Assembly: GCA_910577335.1 (NCBI GenBank)
Contig: CAJTMJ010000006.1
Span: 54,336-118,335 of the forward strand
DNA from: an uncultured Duncaniella sp.
Lineage (GTDB): Bacteria; Bacteroidota; Bacteroidia; Bacteroidales; Muribaculaceae
Length of the DNA: 64,000 nt
Direction: 5' to 3'
Below, piece by piece: positions 1 through 8,773 of the stretch; within the stretch, counting starts at the first letter, position 1, and each line of letters begins with the position of its first letter. Made by a program: the position numbers and the translations under genes. A model generated the notes under the pieces. It made no database searches. It was not told where the DNA came from and worked only from the letters and a program-made list of their open reading frames with translations.

Positions 1-624
1 GGTGAGGACGGCGCCACGCATCACGGCGTGTTCGACTTGAGCTACTTGCGTTCCATACCGGGCATGACTGTTGCCTCACCAAGAAATCAGAATTATCTTC
101 GTGATCTCATGCTCACCGCATCGGTGTATGACGCTCCGTTTGCCATACGTTATCCGAGAGGGCGTGGTGAGAAGGTGGAATCAGAACCTATGGAGCCGCT
201 AAAGGTCGGTAAGGGCGAAAGACTTCGCAAGGGTGATGATCTGGTAATTCTGTCTATCGGTCCTGTCGCATCTGACATCGAACGTGCTATCGAACGAGCC
301 GAAAGGGACTTTGGAATATCCGTGGCACATTACGACATGATATTCCTTAAACCTATTGACCAAGAGATACTGGAGGAGGTCGCATCCAAAAATGTCCCGG
401 TTATAACTGTGGAGGATGGCACTGTTGATGGCGGATTAGGTTCTGCTGTGCTTGAATGGATGGCTGACCATAATTATTTTGTTTCTGTGACCCGTAAGGG
501 AGTGCCTGACCGATTTATTCCGCAAGGTTCTCCTGCCGAGCTTCACAGATTGTGCGGATTTGATGAAGAGGGGATCTATGAGACCATCAAGTCAATCTGC
601 AAACCAAACAAGATTGCTGAATGA
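1..624 (+). CDS. dxs: 1-deoxy-D-xylulose-5-phosphate synthase, C-terminal part (5' end outside window)
   Basis: The reading frame is open from base 1, so this is the last 207 residues of a protein usually about 620-640 long. It begins in the conserved DXS block GEDGATHHGVFDLSYL, the pyrimidine-binding domain of this TPP enzyme, and continues through the RYPRG segment and the transketolase C-terminal domain (ITVEDGTVDGGLGSAV). DXS condenses pyruvate and glyceraldehyde-3-phosphate, the first step of the MEP isoprenoid pathway; ispE at 44.4 kb belongs to the same pathway. The in-frame GTG at 28 is internal, not a start. The stop TGA overlaps the trkA ATG by four bases, which suggests translational coupling. 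Confidence 0.95.
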   Translation, partial: GEDGATHHGVFDLSYLRSIPGMTVASPRNQNYLRDLMLTASVYDAPFAIRYPRGRGEKVESEPMEPLKVGKGERLRKGDDLVILSIGPVASDIERAIERAERDFGISVAHYDMIFLKPIDQEILEEVASKNVPVITVEDGTVDGGLGSAVLEWMADHNYFVSVTRKGVPDRFIPQGSPAELHRLCGFDEEGIYETIKSICKPNKIAE

Positions 625-1955
625 AGATAATTATTGCAGGCTCGGGAGAAGTGGGAACACACTTGGCAAAGTTGCTCTCACGGGAGGAACAGGATATCAC
701 TGTGGTGGATAGTGACAGTGATAAGCTTGCCGTTCTTGATGCCAACTATAATCTGCTTACATGTCAAGGCTCGACGACTTCATTTAAGACGTTGCGCAGA
801 GCCGGAGTGGAAGGCTGTGACCTGTTCATTGCGGTAACCCCTTACGAGACCCAGAATGTGATATCATGTGCCATAGCCAAGAGCCTTGGTGCTGAAAAGA
901 CTGTGGCTCGAATTGACAATTACGAATTCAAGGATCCGGCTAACCGTGAGTTTTTCGCTCATATAGGTGCCGATGATATGATATATCCTGAGTATCTGGC
1001 GGCTCTTGAAATTATTCAGGCGTTGCAACATAATTGGGTGCGACATTGGTTCGAACTTCATGACGGCGAACTGATACTGGTGGGCGTTAAGCTTCGTGAC
1101 AACGCTCCACTTGTAGGGATACAGCTCAAAGAGCTTGGCATGACGGAACATAATTTCCACGTGGCTGCCATCAAGCGAAATCATGAAACTATTATCCCGC
1201 GAGGTGATGACCGGTTGGAGATTAACGACATCGTATATTTCATGACCACCCGTGAGCATGTGAACTCCTTGATAAGCCTTTGTGGAAAGCAATCCCATAA
1301 GATTCGCAATGTGCTGATTATGGGAGGTAGCCGCATAGCCATACGTCTTTGTGCCATGGTGGGGGACAAGTATAACATTAAGATAATGGATGTTGATAGG
1401 GAGCATTGCCTCAAACTGTCGGAACGTTGTCCGAATGCAAAGATAATACATGCCGATGCCCGTGACACGGATGCTCTGCGTGATGCCGGTATCACTGATA
1501 TGGATGCTTTCATTGCTCTTGCCGACAGTAGCGAGACCAATATCCTCACATGTCTTACCGCAAAGGAATTCGGGGTTATAAAGACTATTGCCGAGGTTGA
1601 GAATCTGCAATTCATCTCTGAAGCCGAAGGTCTTAATATCGGAACGGTGATTAACAAGAAGCTTCTTGCCTCATCCCGCATATTCCAAATGTTGCTCGAC
1701 CGTGACACATCAACCTCCAAGTGTCTTGCGCTTGCCGATGCCGAGGTCGCCGAGATTGTTGCCAAACCGGGTTCAAAGATAACACGTTCGGCGGTCAAGG
1801 ATATGCGTCTGTCACGAGATATGACCATTGCGGGATTGATACGTGATGGTAAAGGTTACCTTGTTTCAGGTAACACTGTCATAGAGCCGGGCGACAGGGT
1901 AGTGGTCTTCACGCTTAACGGTGTGATTCATAAAGTTGAGAAACTGTTCTCGTAA
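621..1955 (+). CDS. trkA: Trk potassium uptake regulatory subunit TrkA
   Basis: A 444-residue cytosolic protein with two tandem RCK modules, the normal TrkA length. The first Rossmann domain has the nucleotide motif GSGEVG at residues 7-12 and an acidic residue ending strand 2 (D30). The second, from about residue 230, has a degenerate motif (GGSRIA), common in the second half of TrkA. TrkA binds NAD(H) or ATP and gates the TrkH channel. It overlaps dxs by four bases and lies 14 bp before trkH, so all three are probably one transcript. The ATG at 621 is the coupled start. Confidence 0.95.
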   Translation: MKIIIAGSGEVGTHLAKLLSREEQDITVVDSDSDKLAVLDANYNLLTCQGSTTSFKTLRRAGVEGCDLFIAVTPYETQNVISCAIAKSLGAEKTVARIDNYEFKDPANREFFAHIGADDMIYPEYLAALEIIQALQHNWVRHWFELHDGELILVGVKLRDNAPLVGIQLKELGMTEHNFHVAAIKRNHETIIPRGDDRLEINDIVYFMTTREHVNSLISLCGKQSHKIRNVLIMGGSRIAIRLCAMVGDKYNIKIMDVDREHCLKLSERCPNAKIIHADARDTDALRDAGITDMDAFIALADSSETNILTCLTAKEFGVIKTIAEVENLQFISEAEGLNIGTVINKKLLASSRIFQMLLDRDTSTSKCLALADAEVAEIVAKPGSKITRSAVKDMRLSRDMTIAGLIRDGKGYLVSGNTVIEPGDRVVVFTLNGVIHKVEKLFS

Positions 1956-1969
1956 ATCTCTTTTCTGAT

Positions 1970-3454
1970 ATGGCAAGTTTACGGGACTATACCCCAAGCA
2001 TAAATTTTCCTGTGCTGTTGCGCATAATAGGGCTTCTTCTCGCCATCGAGAGCGCTTTCCTTTTAGTGCCGTTGGTGACATGCCTTATATATGGTGAGCG
2101 TGACTGGATTTGGTTTTTGGTCACGCTGTGCATCACTGCAACCTCAGGGTTATTGATGATGTTCTGTATACATCCACGTTCGTCGAATATGGGTAAGCGA
2201 GAGGGATTCCTCCTGACCGCATTGGTCTGGGTCTTTTTCTCGCTGTTCGGAATGTTGCCTTTTATGCTCATGGAGAATGACCCGATGTCGGTTTCCGATG
2301 CCTTTTTTGAGGCTATGTCAGGATTTACCACTACCGGTGCAACAGTCATGGGTACTATCAGCCATCTAAGTCACGGGGTCATAATGTGGCGATGTCTTAT
2401 GCAGTGGATAGGTGGTATGGGTATAATAATCTTCACGTTGGCGGTCATACCTATGCTCAACCATTCGGGCGGTATGCAGATGTTTAATGCCGAGGTGACA
2501 GGTATCACGCATGACAAGCTGCGTCCTCGCATATCTCAGACAGCCAAAGGTCTGTGGATGATATATATCACTCTTACAATAGTGCTGTTCGTACTGCTTA
2601 TCGCAGGTCCTATGGGACCATTTGATGCTTTGTGCCATGCTTTCAGCACTATGTCAACAGGTGGATTCTCTACGGTTGACGCAAGTCTTGCAGAGTGGAA
2701 TTCGGTATATATAGAGATTGTGGTCACAGTGTTTATGTTCATCGGTGGCACAAGCTTCACTCTTATTTTTAGGGCTGCGCACGGTGAGTTCAAGCCATTG
2801 TGGCGTAACGACGTTTTCCGCACATATATCGGGATAATATTTGTGATGTATATCCTGTTTGTGATAGGTATATTTTATCATGGTCAAGCTATATCGGTTA
2901 AGGCGGTGACTCTTGACCCGATATTTCAGATTGTCTCAACTATCACTTCCACCGGATATGAGGCTTCCGACTTAAAGAATTGGGGTACGTTTGTGCTTGC
3001 GCTTGTTTTTGCTCTTATGTTTTTCGGTGGATGTGCCGGTTCGACAAGCGGTGGTGCCAAGATTGACCGACTGATATACCTCGTGAAGAATTGCAGAAAC
3101 GAAATTGTACGCACCATTCATCCTAATGATGTGCTTACTGTCAGGGTTAACGACAAGGTTATACCTCATGAGATAGTGTCAAAGGTAATAGCGTTTTTAT
3201 GTCTGTACGTGATGATAATAATGGTGGGAGGTGTATTGCTCACAGCCCTCGGATTGCCTTTGGTCGATTCGTTCTTTTCCGCATTTTCATGTATAAGTAA
3301 TACCGGACTCGGAGCTGGAGTCACCGGTTATGGCGAGTCGTACGGCATAGTGCCTGATGTCGGAAAATGGCTTCTCGCACTCATTATGCTGATAGGCCGT
3401 CTTGAGCTTTTCACGGTGCTGATACTGTTCACACCCGCATTTTGGCATAAATAA
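1970..3454 (+). CDS. trkH: Trk/Ktr-type potassium transporter, membrane subunit TrkH
   Basis: A 494-residue polytopic inner-membrane protein that conducts K+ under control of TrkA. Four membrane-pore-membrane repeats can be recognised from their filter segments: TTTGATVMG, STGGFSTVD, TSTGYEASD and SNTGLGAG, each with the conserved filter glycine. The motif GGCAGSTSGGAK, typical of TrkH after the third filter, is present. Length and order fit complete TrkH. It follows trkA by 14 bp. No clear hairpin terminator was seen in the AT-rich 98 bp downstream. Confidence 0.95.
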   Translation: MASLRDYTPSINFPVLLRIIGLLLAIESAFLLVPLVTCLIYGERDWIWFLVTLCITATSGLLMMFCIHPRSSNMGKREGFLLTALVWVFFSLFGMLPFMLMENDPMSVSDAFFEAMSGFTTTGATVMGTISHLSHGVIMWRCLMQWIGGMGIIIFTLAVIPMLNHSGGMQMFNAEVTGITHDKLRPRISQTAKGLWMIYITLTIVLFVLLIAGPMGPFDALCHAFSTMSTGGFSTVDASLAEWNSVYIEIVVTVFMFIGGTSFTLIFRAAHGEFKPLWRNDVFRTYIGIIFVMYILFVIGIFYHGQAISVKAVTLDPIFQIVSTITSTGYEASDLKNWGTFVLALVFALMFFGGCAGSTSGGAKIDRLIYLVKNCRNEIVRTIHPNDVLTVRVNDKVIPHEIVSKVIAFLCLYVMIIMVGGVLLTALGLPLVDSFFSAFSCISNTGLGAGVTGYGESYGIVPDVGKWLLALIMLIGRLELFTVLILFTPAFWHK

Positions 3455-3552
3455 TTAATAAATTTATATTTTTATTAATATTTATTTTGCTTGTCAGAAT
3501 TATACGATTAAATTTGCAAAAAATTTAATAACCATACCGAAATTCTGATAAC

Positions 3553-4614
3553 ATGAAAGCAGCAAGAATATTCTTGTCTACTATATCTGTTGCGGCAGGT
3601 TTGAATATTGCCGTGGCGGAAGATGTGTATAATCCGGTTCCGCAAGACGATTCAGAGCCAATCACAAATGAGATTTTGCGACTCGACGCAGAGATGCGTT
3701 TGGACTATGATCACATTAACCATGGTTCGCATACATATAAACCCGGCACCGGTTTTGAGGGAAAATATCTGATGCTCCGTGTGGACGGGACGATAGTACC
3801 CGGTCTTACATATTCGTGGCGTCAACGTCTTAATAAGACTACTTCCGATTTTGCCGGTACTGACTGGGTATATCTGAATTATGATTATAATCGCTGGAAT
3901 TTTTCAGCCGGTAAAGAGGTTGTTGGAATAGGTGGTTTTGAATATGACCGCGCTCCGATTGACCTTTATGGCAGCTCAGTGTTTTGGAACAACATCCCGT
4001 GTTTTAAATTTGGTGCCACCGCAGGTTACGGCATTACTGATTCTGACCGATTGTCATTTCAAGTGACAGAAAGCCCCTTCGTGACCTCAGGCAATCATGA
4101 CATGTATGGGTTTAATCTCAGATGGAACGGTCGTCATGGTTTCTTCGAGTCAATTTATTCGGCAAACCTCATGGAGTATGCTGAAGACAGATTTATCAGC
4201 TATCTTGCGCTCGGAAATAAATTTTATTTCGGCAATATGTGGCTTGAATTTGACTTTATGAACAGAGCTGCATCACATCAGCCGTTTTTCTTCAAGGATT
4301 GTTCGGTTATGACTGAATTGTCATATACAAAAGGTGATTCATGGCGCATCTATGGCAAATATACCTACGATGTCAACCATTCAGGCACTGCTGCCGACTT
4401 GGTTGTGATGGATGGAACCGAGATGAACATGGGTGGCGCAGGTTTGGAATACTTCCCATTGAAGTCCAAACGGCATCGTTTGCGTTTACACGCCGGATGT
4501 TTCTATTATTGGGGTAAAAACGGTAATCCCGATAATTTCATTCAGGATAAGACCCTTTATATATCCACAGGCGTGACATGGGATATGAATATTTTGAATA
4601 TCAAACATAAATAA
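3553..4614 (+). CDS. Secreted porin-like outer-membrane beta-barrel protein
   Basis: A 353-residue protein with a cleavable signal peptide (roughly residues 1-22, ending near NIAVAED). The mature part is rich in aromatic residues and alternating strands, such as WVYLNYDYNRWNFSAGKEV and LEYFPLKSKRHRLRLHAG, and ends in a hydrophobic strand (ISTGVTWDMNILNIKHK). This resembles the phosphate-selective porin (OprO/P) group found in Bacteroidetes, but I cannot prove that family from sequence alone. It may form an outer-membrane pore. The next gene starts 4 bp after its stop, so the two are probably cotranscribed and may act on one solute at the two membranes (inference). Confidence 0.6.
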   Translation: MKAARIFLSTISVAAGLNIAVAEDVYNPVPQDDSEPITNEILRLDAEMRLDYDHINHGSHTYKPGTGFEGKYLMLRVDGTIVPGLTYSWRQRLNKTTSDFAGTDWVYLNYDYNRWNFSAGKEVVGIGGFEYDRAPIDLYGSSVFWNNIPCFKFGATAGYGITDSDRLSFQVTESPFVTSGNHDMYGFNLRWNGRHGFFESIYSANLMEYAEDRFISYLALGNKFYFGNMWLEFDFMNRAASHQPFFFKDCSVMTELSYTKGDSWRIYGKYTYDVNHSGTAADLVVMDGTEMNMGGAGLEYFPLKSKRHRLRLHAGCFYYWGKNGNPDNFIQDKTLYISTGVTWDMNILNIKHK

Positions 4615-4618
4615 AACC

Positions 4619-5833
4619 ATGGATATGAACACAGACATAAATGGCAACGAAGTCATGGCGACGAAAGAGATTGCCGGTGCCACACAAAAAGTGAAAAAAC
4701 AATCCGCACTGAAGAAATATGAAGGTTTGATATGCCTTGTGGTGGTGATCGGGCTTTTCTATTATCTTGGTCAGGTGATGGGTTTGGCTAACATGCTCAA
4801 CACCCTGATGAGGACAGCTCACGACCTGCTGCTGAATACTGTTTTTTATCTAATGGCAATATGTGTGATGACAGGCGCCATAGGGCGTATATTTGTGGAA
4901 TTCGGTGTTGTCAAGATGGCGGAACGAATTTTGCGCCCGCTTATGAAGCCTCTATTCAACTTGCCGGGCGTTGCGTCGCTTGGAGCCGTGATGACTTTCC
5001 TGAGTGACAATCCTGCAATCATATCGCTTGCCAATGACAAGCGTTTCAGCTCATATTTTAAGAAATTCCAGTTCATATCGTTGACAAATTTCGGCACGGC
5101 ATTCGGAATGGGGTTGCTTGTGATGGTTTTCATGGTAGGGCAGGGATTCTTCTGGCAGCCGTTGGTCGGATTCTTCGGTGCGTTTTGCGGATGTGCCGTA
5201 TCCACAAGGCTTATGCAGTATTTTGTGCTGAAAAATTATCCGCATTATGCCACGGAAGATGTTACCACCTCTGAAAATGTGACCGAGGTAGAGGAAGAGA
5301 AGGTCGAGAAGAGCGGTTTTCTCCGTGTGCTTAATTCTCTACTTGACGGTGGTCGTACAGGCGTTGATGTCGGTATTGCTATCATACCGGGTGTGCTGAT
5401 TATTTCAACGATGGTTATGTTGCTCACTTTCGGTCCTGCGTCTGACGGAACATATACCGGTGGTGCATACGAAGGTGTGGCATTCCTGCCATGGTTGGCT
5501 GGTAAAATCAATTTCATATTCGACTGGTTGTTCGGTTTCGGCGATCCCCACCTTATAGCATTCCCTATCACTGCGCTTGGAGCTGTTGGTGCCGCACTTG
5601 GATTGGTGCCCAACTTCATATCTCAAGGCTGGGTGGATGGAAATGCGATAGCTGTGTTTACTGCTATCGGAATGTGTTGGAGCGGATATCTCAGCACCCA
5701 CACTGCAATGCTTGATTCGCTCGGCTACCGTGAACTCACATCTAAGGCGATTCTCTCGCACACCATAGGTGGTATCTTTGCTGCCATCACAGCCCACCTC
5801 ACATACGTGCTCGTCTCTATGTTGATAGCCTAA
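4619..5833 (+). CDS. Gate-domain (nucleoside-recognition-like) multi-spanning membrane protein
   Basis: A 404-residue inner-membrane protein with about ten hydrophobic segments. Two similar halves can be seen: one around residues 70-190 with FLSDNPAIISLANDKRF and NFGTAFGMGLLVMVF, one around 245-400 with GVDVGIAIIPGVLIISTMVMLLTFGP and a final hydrophobic helix. The layout fits the nucleoside-recognition (Gate) group related to SpmA/SpmB and CNT proteins; I believe it matches the CD0519/CD1768-type family. The substrate is unknown. A charged cytosolic loop (TEVEEEKVEKSG) separates the halves. It follows the porin-like gene by 4 bp and is closed by a strong hairpin at 5852. Confidence 0.6.
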   Translation: MDMNTDINGNEVMATKEIAGATQKVKKQSALKKYEGLICLVVVIGLFYYLGQVMGLANMLNTLMRTAHDLLLNTVFYLMAICVMTGAIGRIFVEFGVVKMAERILRPLMKPLFNLPGVASLGAVMTFLSDNPAIISLANDKRFSSYFKKFQFISLTNFGTAFGMGLLVMVFMVGQGFFWQPLVGFFGAFCGCAVSTRLMQYFVLKNYPHYATEDVTTSENVTEVEEEKVEKSGFLRVLNSLLDGGRTGVDVGIAIIPGVLIISTMVMLLTFGPASDGTYTGGAYEGVAFLPWLAGKINFIFDWLFGFGDPHLIAFPITALGAVGAALGLVPNFISQGWVDGNAIAVFTAIGMCWSGYLSTHTAMLDSLGYRELTSKAILSHTIGGIFAAITAHLTYVLVSMLIA

Positions 5834-5851
5834 TTAGAAGTTTATAAATAA

Positions 5852-5895
5852 AAAACGGGGATATGAAAGCCTGTCGGCTCTTATATCCCCGTTTT
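5852..5895. terminator. Bidirectional intrinsic terminator
   Basis: A long near-perfect inverted repeat with arms AAAACGGGGATAT and ATATCCCCGTTTT, extended inward by AAGCC/GGCTC around a TGTC loop, with A-rich left and T-rich right flanks. It lies between the convergent membrane-protein gene (ends 5833) and muramidase gene (ends 5924), so it can serve both strands. Confidence 0.85.
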
Positions 5896-5923
5896 CTATG
5901 AGATGTCTATTATTGTTAGAAGG

Positions 5924-6697
5924 TTATTTTGTTGAGGTTGATGCTACGTCGGTAGCAGTGTCAACAGTCGGGCGTGAGAGGGAGTGACGTTTGTAGGATG
6001 ACGCCATTCGTGTGTGATAGTTTCTTCGTGCGTATGACGGACCGTTGTATCCTCTTGCAAATGCTGCCCAGTTTTTCTGTTTAAGATGCTTCACCAAGCC
6101 GGTTGAAGTTATGAACTCGGCAAACAGGTCGAGCTGATCTCTTTCTGATCTTGCCATCTTTTCTACAAAATCTTCAAGGCTTTCAGCGCCGCATATCTTC
6201 CAGTTGAATCCTCCAATCTGAAACATACCCCAGAATGTGCCTTCAAGGGCTGCCTTATGGTTAATTGATTTGGCTGCGTCAAGGCGTTTATGTGCTTTGG
6301 ACTGCGAGCCTCGGGATGATGCGAAGACTACTGCATGTGACTTGCTGTACTTTGAAAGATTGACGCCGCGGCGAGTGGCGAAACGGCGGAACATGGAGAG
6401 ATCAAAATTGATGAGGGGCTTGCCGGGAGCTGCGAACCCTTGATGGGTCGGTCCGGCTTCGATGTCTACGACAGCCTTTATGGCTGCCACTTCCACTCCG
6501 AGATGCTCTGCTACCTCTTCGAAATCCTCTTCGGTGAGGGTAAGGATAGTATCGGTCGGAAGCTTGAGTTGTTCAATTTCTGCGATAGCGGTGGAGAGAG
6601 AGTCGGCAGGGACATTCCCGTCACGATGTCCTGTTTTGGAGAAAATCATCGTGGAAATGAGAATGGCAGTGCACAGCAATGCTAATCGTCGATTCAT
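5924..6697 (-). CDS. N-acetylmuramidase-family peptidoglycan hydrolase (secreted)
   Basis: Annotated from the methionine of MNRRLALLCTAILIS, which opens a hydrophobic signal segment; the frame stays open 16 codons further to 6745, but that extension is basic and would spoil the signal. The product is about 257 residues. The region LGVEVAAIKAVVDIEAG through FDLSMFRR, ALEGTFWGMFQIGGFNWKICGAESLEDFVEKM and WAAFARGYNGPSYARRNYHTRM is the N-acetylmuramidase (DUF3380-type, PF11860-like) fold; E of IEAG is the likely catalytic acid. It probably trims glycan strands in the periplasm. This family is frequent in phage lysis modules, but no phage genes are nearby, so this copy looks chromosomal. Confidence 0.8.
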   Translation of the reverse strand: MNRRLALLCTAILISTMIFSKTGHRDGNVPADSLSTAIAEIEQLKLPTDTILTLTEEDFEEVAEHLGVEVAAIKAVVDIEAGPTHQGFAAPGKPLINFDLSMFRRFATRRGVNLSKYSKSHAVVFASSRGSQSKAHKRLDAAKSINHKAALEGTFWGMFQIGGFNWKICGAESLEDFVEKMARSERDQLDLFAEFITSTGLVKHLKQKNWAAFARGYNGPSYARRNYHTRMASSYKRHSLSRPTVDTATDVASTSTK

Positions 6698-6812
6698 ATA
6701 AAAAAGCTTTAGTGCAACAATGCCCTTCCGCGCCACACGGCGCATAGGGATTAATTATCTCTGTGGGATTGCTGGAATTGATGAATAAGAGCAATCCGAT
6801 AAAAAGATTGAA

Positions 6813-6859
6813 GGTGTCTCACGCAGAGCCATGCACACGCATGGCTTCTGCGTTACACC
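6813..6859. terminator. Extended hairpin between pepD and the muramidase gene
   Basis: Arms ACGCAGAGCCATGC and GCATGGCTTCTGCGT around an ACAC loop are continued outward by GGTGT/ACACC, giving a 47-base stem with few mismatches. It lies downstream of pepD, which reads leftward. There is no immediate U-tract on the minus strand (the next T-run is about 10 nt away), so it may be a terminator, a processing site or a leader structure for the muramidase gene. Confidence 0.5.
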
Positions 6860-6926
6860 CTATATATTAAGACGCTTTAATAGCGTAAAAGTTTAATCAA
6901 ATAAAAAAATTCAGGCAATAATGCGA

Positions 6927-8387
6927 TTATTTTTTTAACTCGGCAACCTTTTCAAGTGTGCGTTTGAGTTGTCCCCAGAAGCGTTCTACGGCAGGGATAT
7001 ACATGCGTTCGGAGGGAGAGTGTACGTCACGCAAAGTCGGTCCGAACGATACCATGTCGAGGTAGGGATACTTGGTGAGGAACAGACCACATTCAAGTCC
7101 GGCATGTATGGCTTTGATGGCAGGTGTCACACCGTAAAGTTCCTCGTAAGCATCACGTGAAATCTTCATGATGGGTGATTCGAGATTGGGCTGCCATCCG
7201 GGATAACCGTCGCCATGCTTTACTTCGGCACCGGCAAGTAGGAAGACTGCTTCAACCTGACGTGCTATATCCCACTTGCGAGATTCCACAGAACTGCGCT
7301 GGCTTGTGGTAACCACGATAGTGTTGTCGGGTGCCATTTTGACAGATGCGAGATTTGTGGAGGTCTCTACAAGGCCCTCAAGCTCACGGCTCATAGATAC
7401 CACTCCGTGAGGAGCGCAATAAAGAGCGCGGATAAGGTTTATAGAGGTGGTCTGGTCGATAGTGAAGTCAGGGGTGTCAACGCTCTCCATTGTGATTTTG
7501 AGGTTGGGTTCCAATCCCTTGTATTCATTTTCGAGGTCGGCTATGTAGAGATTAAGCATAGTGCGCACTATCTCTTTCTTAGAAGTGTGTACGCCGATCA
7601 CTGCATGGCTTGCACGGGGGATGGCGTTGCGGAGATTACCGCCGTCGATTTCCGAAACCACTACTTCATGTTTGCCTGAAAGGTCGAAGAGGAAGCGGGC
7701 GAGAAGCTTGTTGGCATTGGCGCGTCCGAGGTGAATGTCTCCACCTGAGTGTCCGCCGTTAAGACCTTCGATATTTATTTTGAAATATAGGAAATCCTTG
7801 GGAGCGAATGAACGGTTATAGTGGAAGAACGCCTGTGTGTCCACACCACCTGCGCAACCTACAAATATCTCGGCATCATCTTCTGAGTCAAGGTTGAGAA
7901 GCATTGTGCCTGATATCATCCCTTCGCCGAGATTGTTTGCGCCGGTCATACCGGTTTCCTCATCAACGGTGAAAAGAGCTTCGAGAGGACCGTGGGTGTA
8001 GCTGTCGTCAGTCAATGCTGCGAGTGCTGCAGCCATACCGATACCATTGTCAGCTCCGAGGGTAGTGCCGTTGGCACGGATCCAGTCGCCGTCAATCACA
8101 GTCTCGATGGGTGAGTTTTCGAAGTCGAAGTGCTTGTTGTTTGATTCGCATACCATATCCATGTGACCCTGAAGAATGACGGTAGGAGCGTCTTCATGTC
8201 CGGGGGTGGCAGGTTTGCTCATAACTACGTTTCCAACCTCGTCGGTTTTGACTGCTATGTCATGTTTCTTGGCATAGTCAAGGAGGTATTGGCGTATCTT
8301 CTCTTCTTTTTTTGAAGGACGAGGCACCTTGGTGATTTCGTCAAAGATAGAGAAAACCAATTGGGGTTGTAGGTTTTTGATTTCCAT
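6927..8387 (-). CDS. pepD: Aminoacyl-histidine dipeptidase (Xaa-His dipeptidase, M20 family)
   Basis: A 486-residue cytosolic di-zinc peptidase of normal PepD length. Metal-site motifs are visible: H75 and D77 in QGHMDMVCE, D113 in GADNGIGM, the acidic pair E143-E144 in TVDEETGMTGA, and a late histidine in RDVHSPSERM. The dimerisation insert (about 200-400) contains GLNGGHSGGDIHLGRANANKLL, typical of this group. It hydrolyses dipeptides including carnosine-type Xaa-His. It is a single gene in the minus direction; the intergenic region upstream carries a CIRCE-like inverted repeat at 8431. Confidence 0.95.
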   Translation of the reverse strand: MEIKNLQPQLVFSIFDEITKVPRPSKKEEKIRQYLLDYAKKHDIAVKTDEVGNVVMSKPATPGHEDAPTVILQGHMDMVCESNNKHFDFENSPIETVIDGDWIRANGTTLGADNGIGMAAALAALTDDSYTHGPLEALFTVDEETGMTGANNLGEGMISGTMLLNLDSEDDAEIFVGCAGGVDTQAFFHYNRSFAPKDFLYFKINIEGLNGGHSGGDIHLGRANANKLLARFLFDLSGKHEVVVSEIDGGNLRNAIPRASHAVIGVHTSKKEIVRTMLNLYIADLENEYKGLEPNLKITMESVDTPDFTIDQTTSINLIRALYCAPHGVVSMSRELEGLVETSTNLASVKMAPDNTIVVTTSQRSSVESRKWDIARQVEAVFLLAGAEVKHGDGYPGWQPNLESPIMKISRDAYEELYGVTPAIKAIHAGLECGLFLTKYPYLDMVSFGPTLRDVHSPSERMYIPAVERFWGQLKRTLEKVAELKK

Positions 8388-8430
8388 ATAGAAATAGTTT
8401 AGTGAAAAATCAATACGTTTTTAGCAAATA

Positions 8431-8457
8431 TTAGCACTCGGATAAAACAAGTGTTAA
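8431..8457. promoter_or_regulatory. CIRCE-like inverted repeat upstream of pepD
   Basis: TTAGCACTC, nine spacer bases, then AAGTGTTAA: seven of nine bases pair as in the HrcA operator CIRCE (TTAGCACTC-N9-GAGTGCTAA). It is 44 bp before the pepD start. The same bases also form a direct repeat AAATATTAGC, so the resemblance may be accidental in an AT-rich spacer. No hrcA gene is in the window. Confidence 0.25.
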
Positions 8458-8557
8458 ATATTAGCCTTTTGCACCACTAAATTATAAAATAAAATTGATA
8501 TGAGCGCAAAAATTGAAGGTAAATTGTTAATTTTGCATCGGAAAACCGAATTTGACG

Positions 8558-8731
8558 ATGAAATTGATACTAATAACCACAATAACTATCCTGCTTCTTG
8601 CTTTGGCAGTATTGTTGTTAGGTGTTAAAATCTTCTTTGTCAAGAATGGAAAATTTCCATCGGGGCATGTGCATGATAATCCCAAGCTACGGGAGCGTGG
8701 CATAGGATGTGCAAGCCACCCGAAAGATTGA
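8558..8731 (+). CDS. Small membrane-anchored protein, 57 aa (Bacteroidales family of unknown function)
   Basis: ATG at 8558 opens 57 codons ending in TGA at 8729-8731. The N-terminal 26 residues are one hydrophobic helix (ILITTITILLLALAVLLLG). The short tail runs KNGKFPSGHVHDNPKLRERG followed by IGCASHPKD. I recall similar small proteins in other Bacteroidales with the pattern FPxGHhxxNxxLRxxGIxC; this is recollection, not a search. The box TAATTTTG about 22 bp before the ATG fits a -7 promoter element. The gene lies between pepD (divergent) and the Skp-like lipoprotein 42 bp downstream, with which it may be cotranscribed. The conserved histidines and cysteine hint at a metal or redox role, unproven. 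Confidence 0.7.
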   Translation: MKLILITTITILLLALAVLLLGVKIFFVKNGKFPSGHVHDNPKLRERGIGCASHPKD

Positions 8732-8773
8732 TAAACCCAAAAACTATTAAATTTCTCACATTTATTTTTTGAC

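Noticed and set aside
864..1610. 248-codon minus-strand open frame opposite trkA
   Set aside because: Fully inside the conserved trkA gene; no family features.
5924..6697. Prophage lysis gene
   Set aside because: The muramidase family is phage-associated, but no holin, tail, capsid or integrase genes lie nearby and the product has its own signal peptide.
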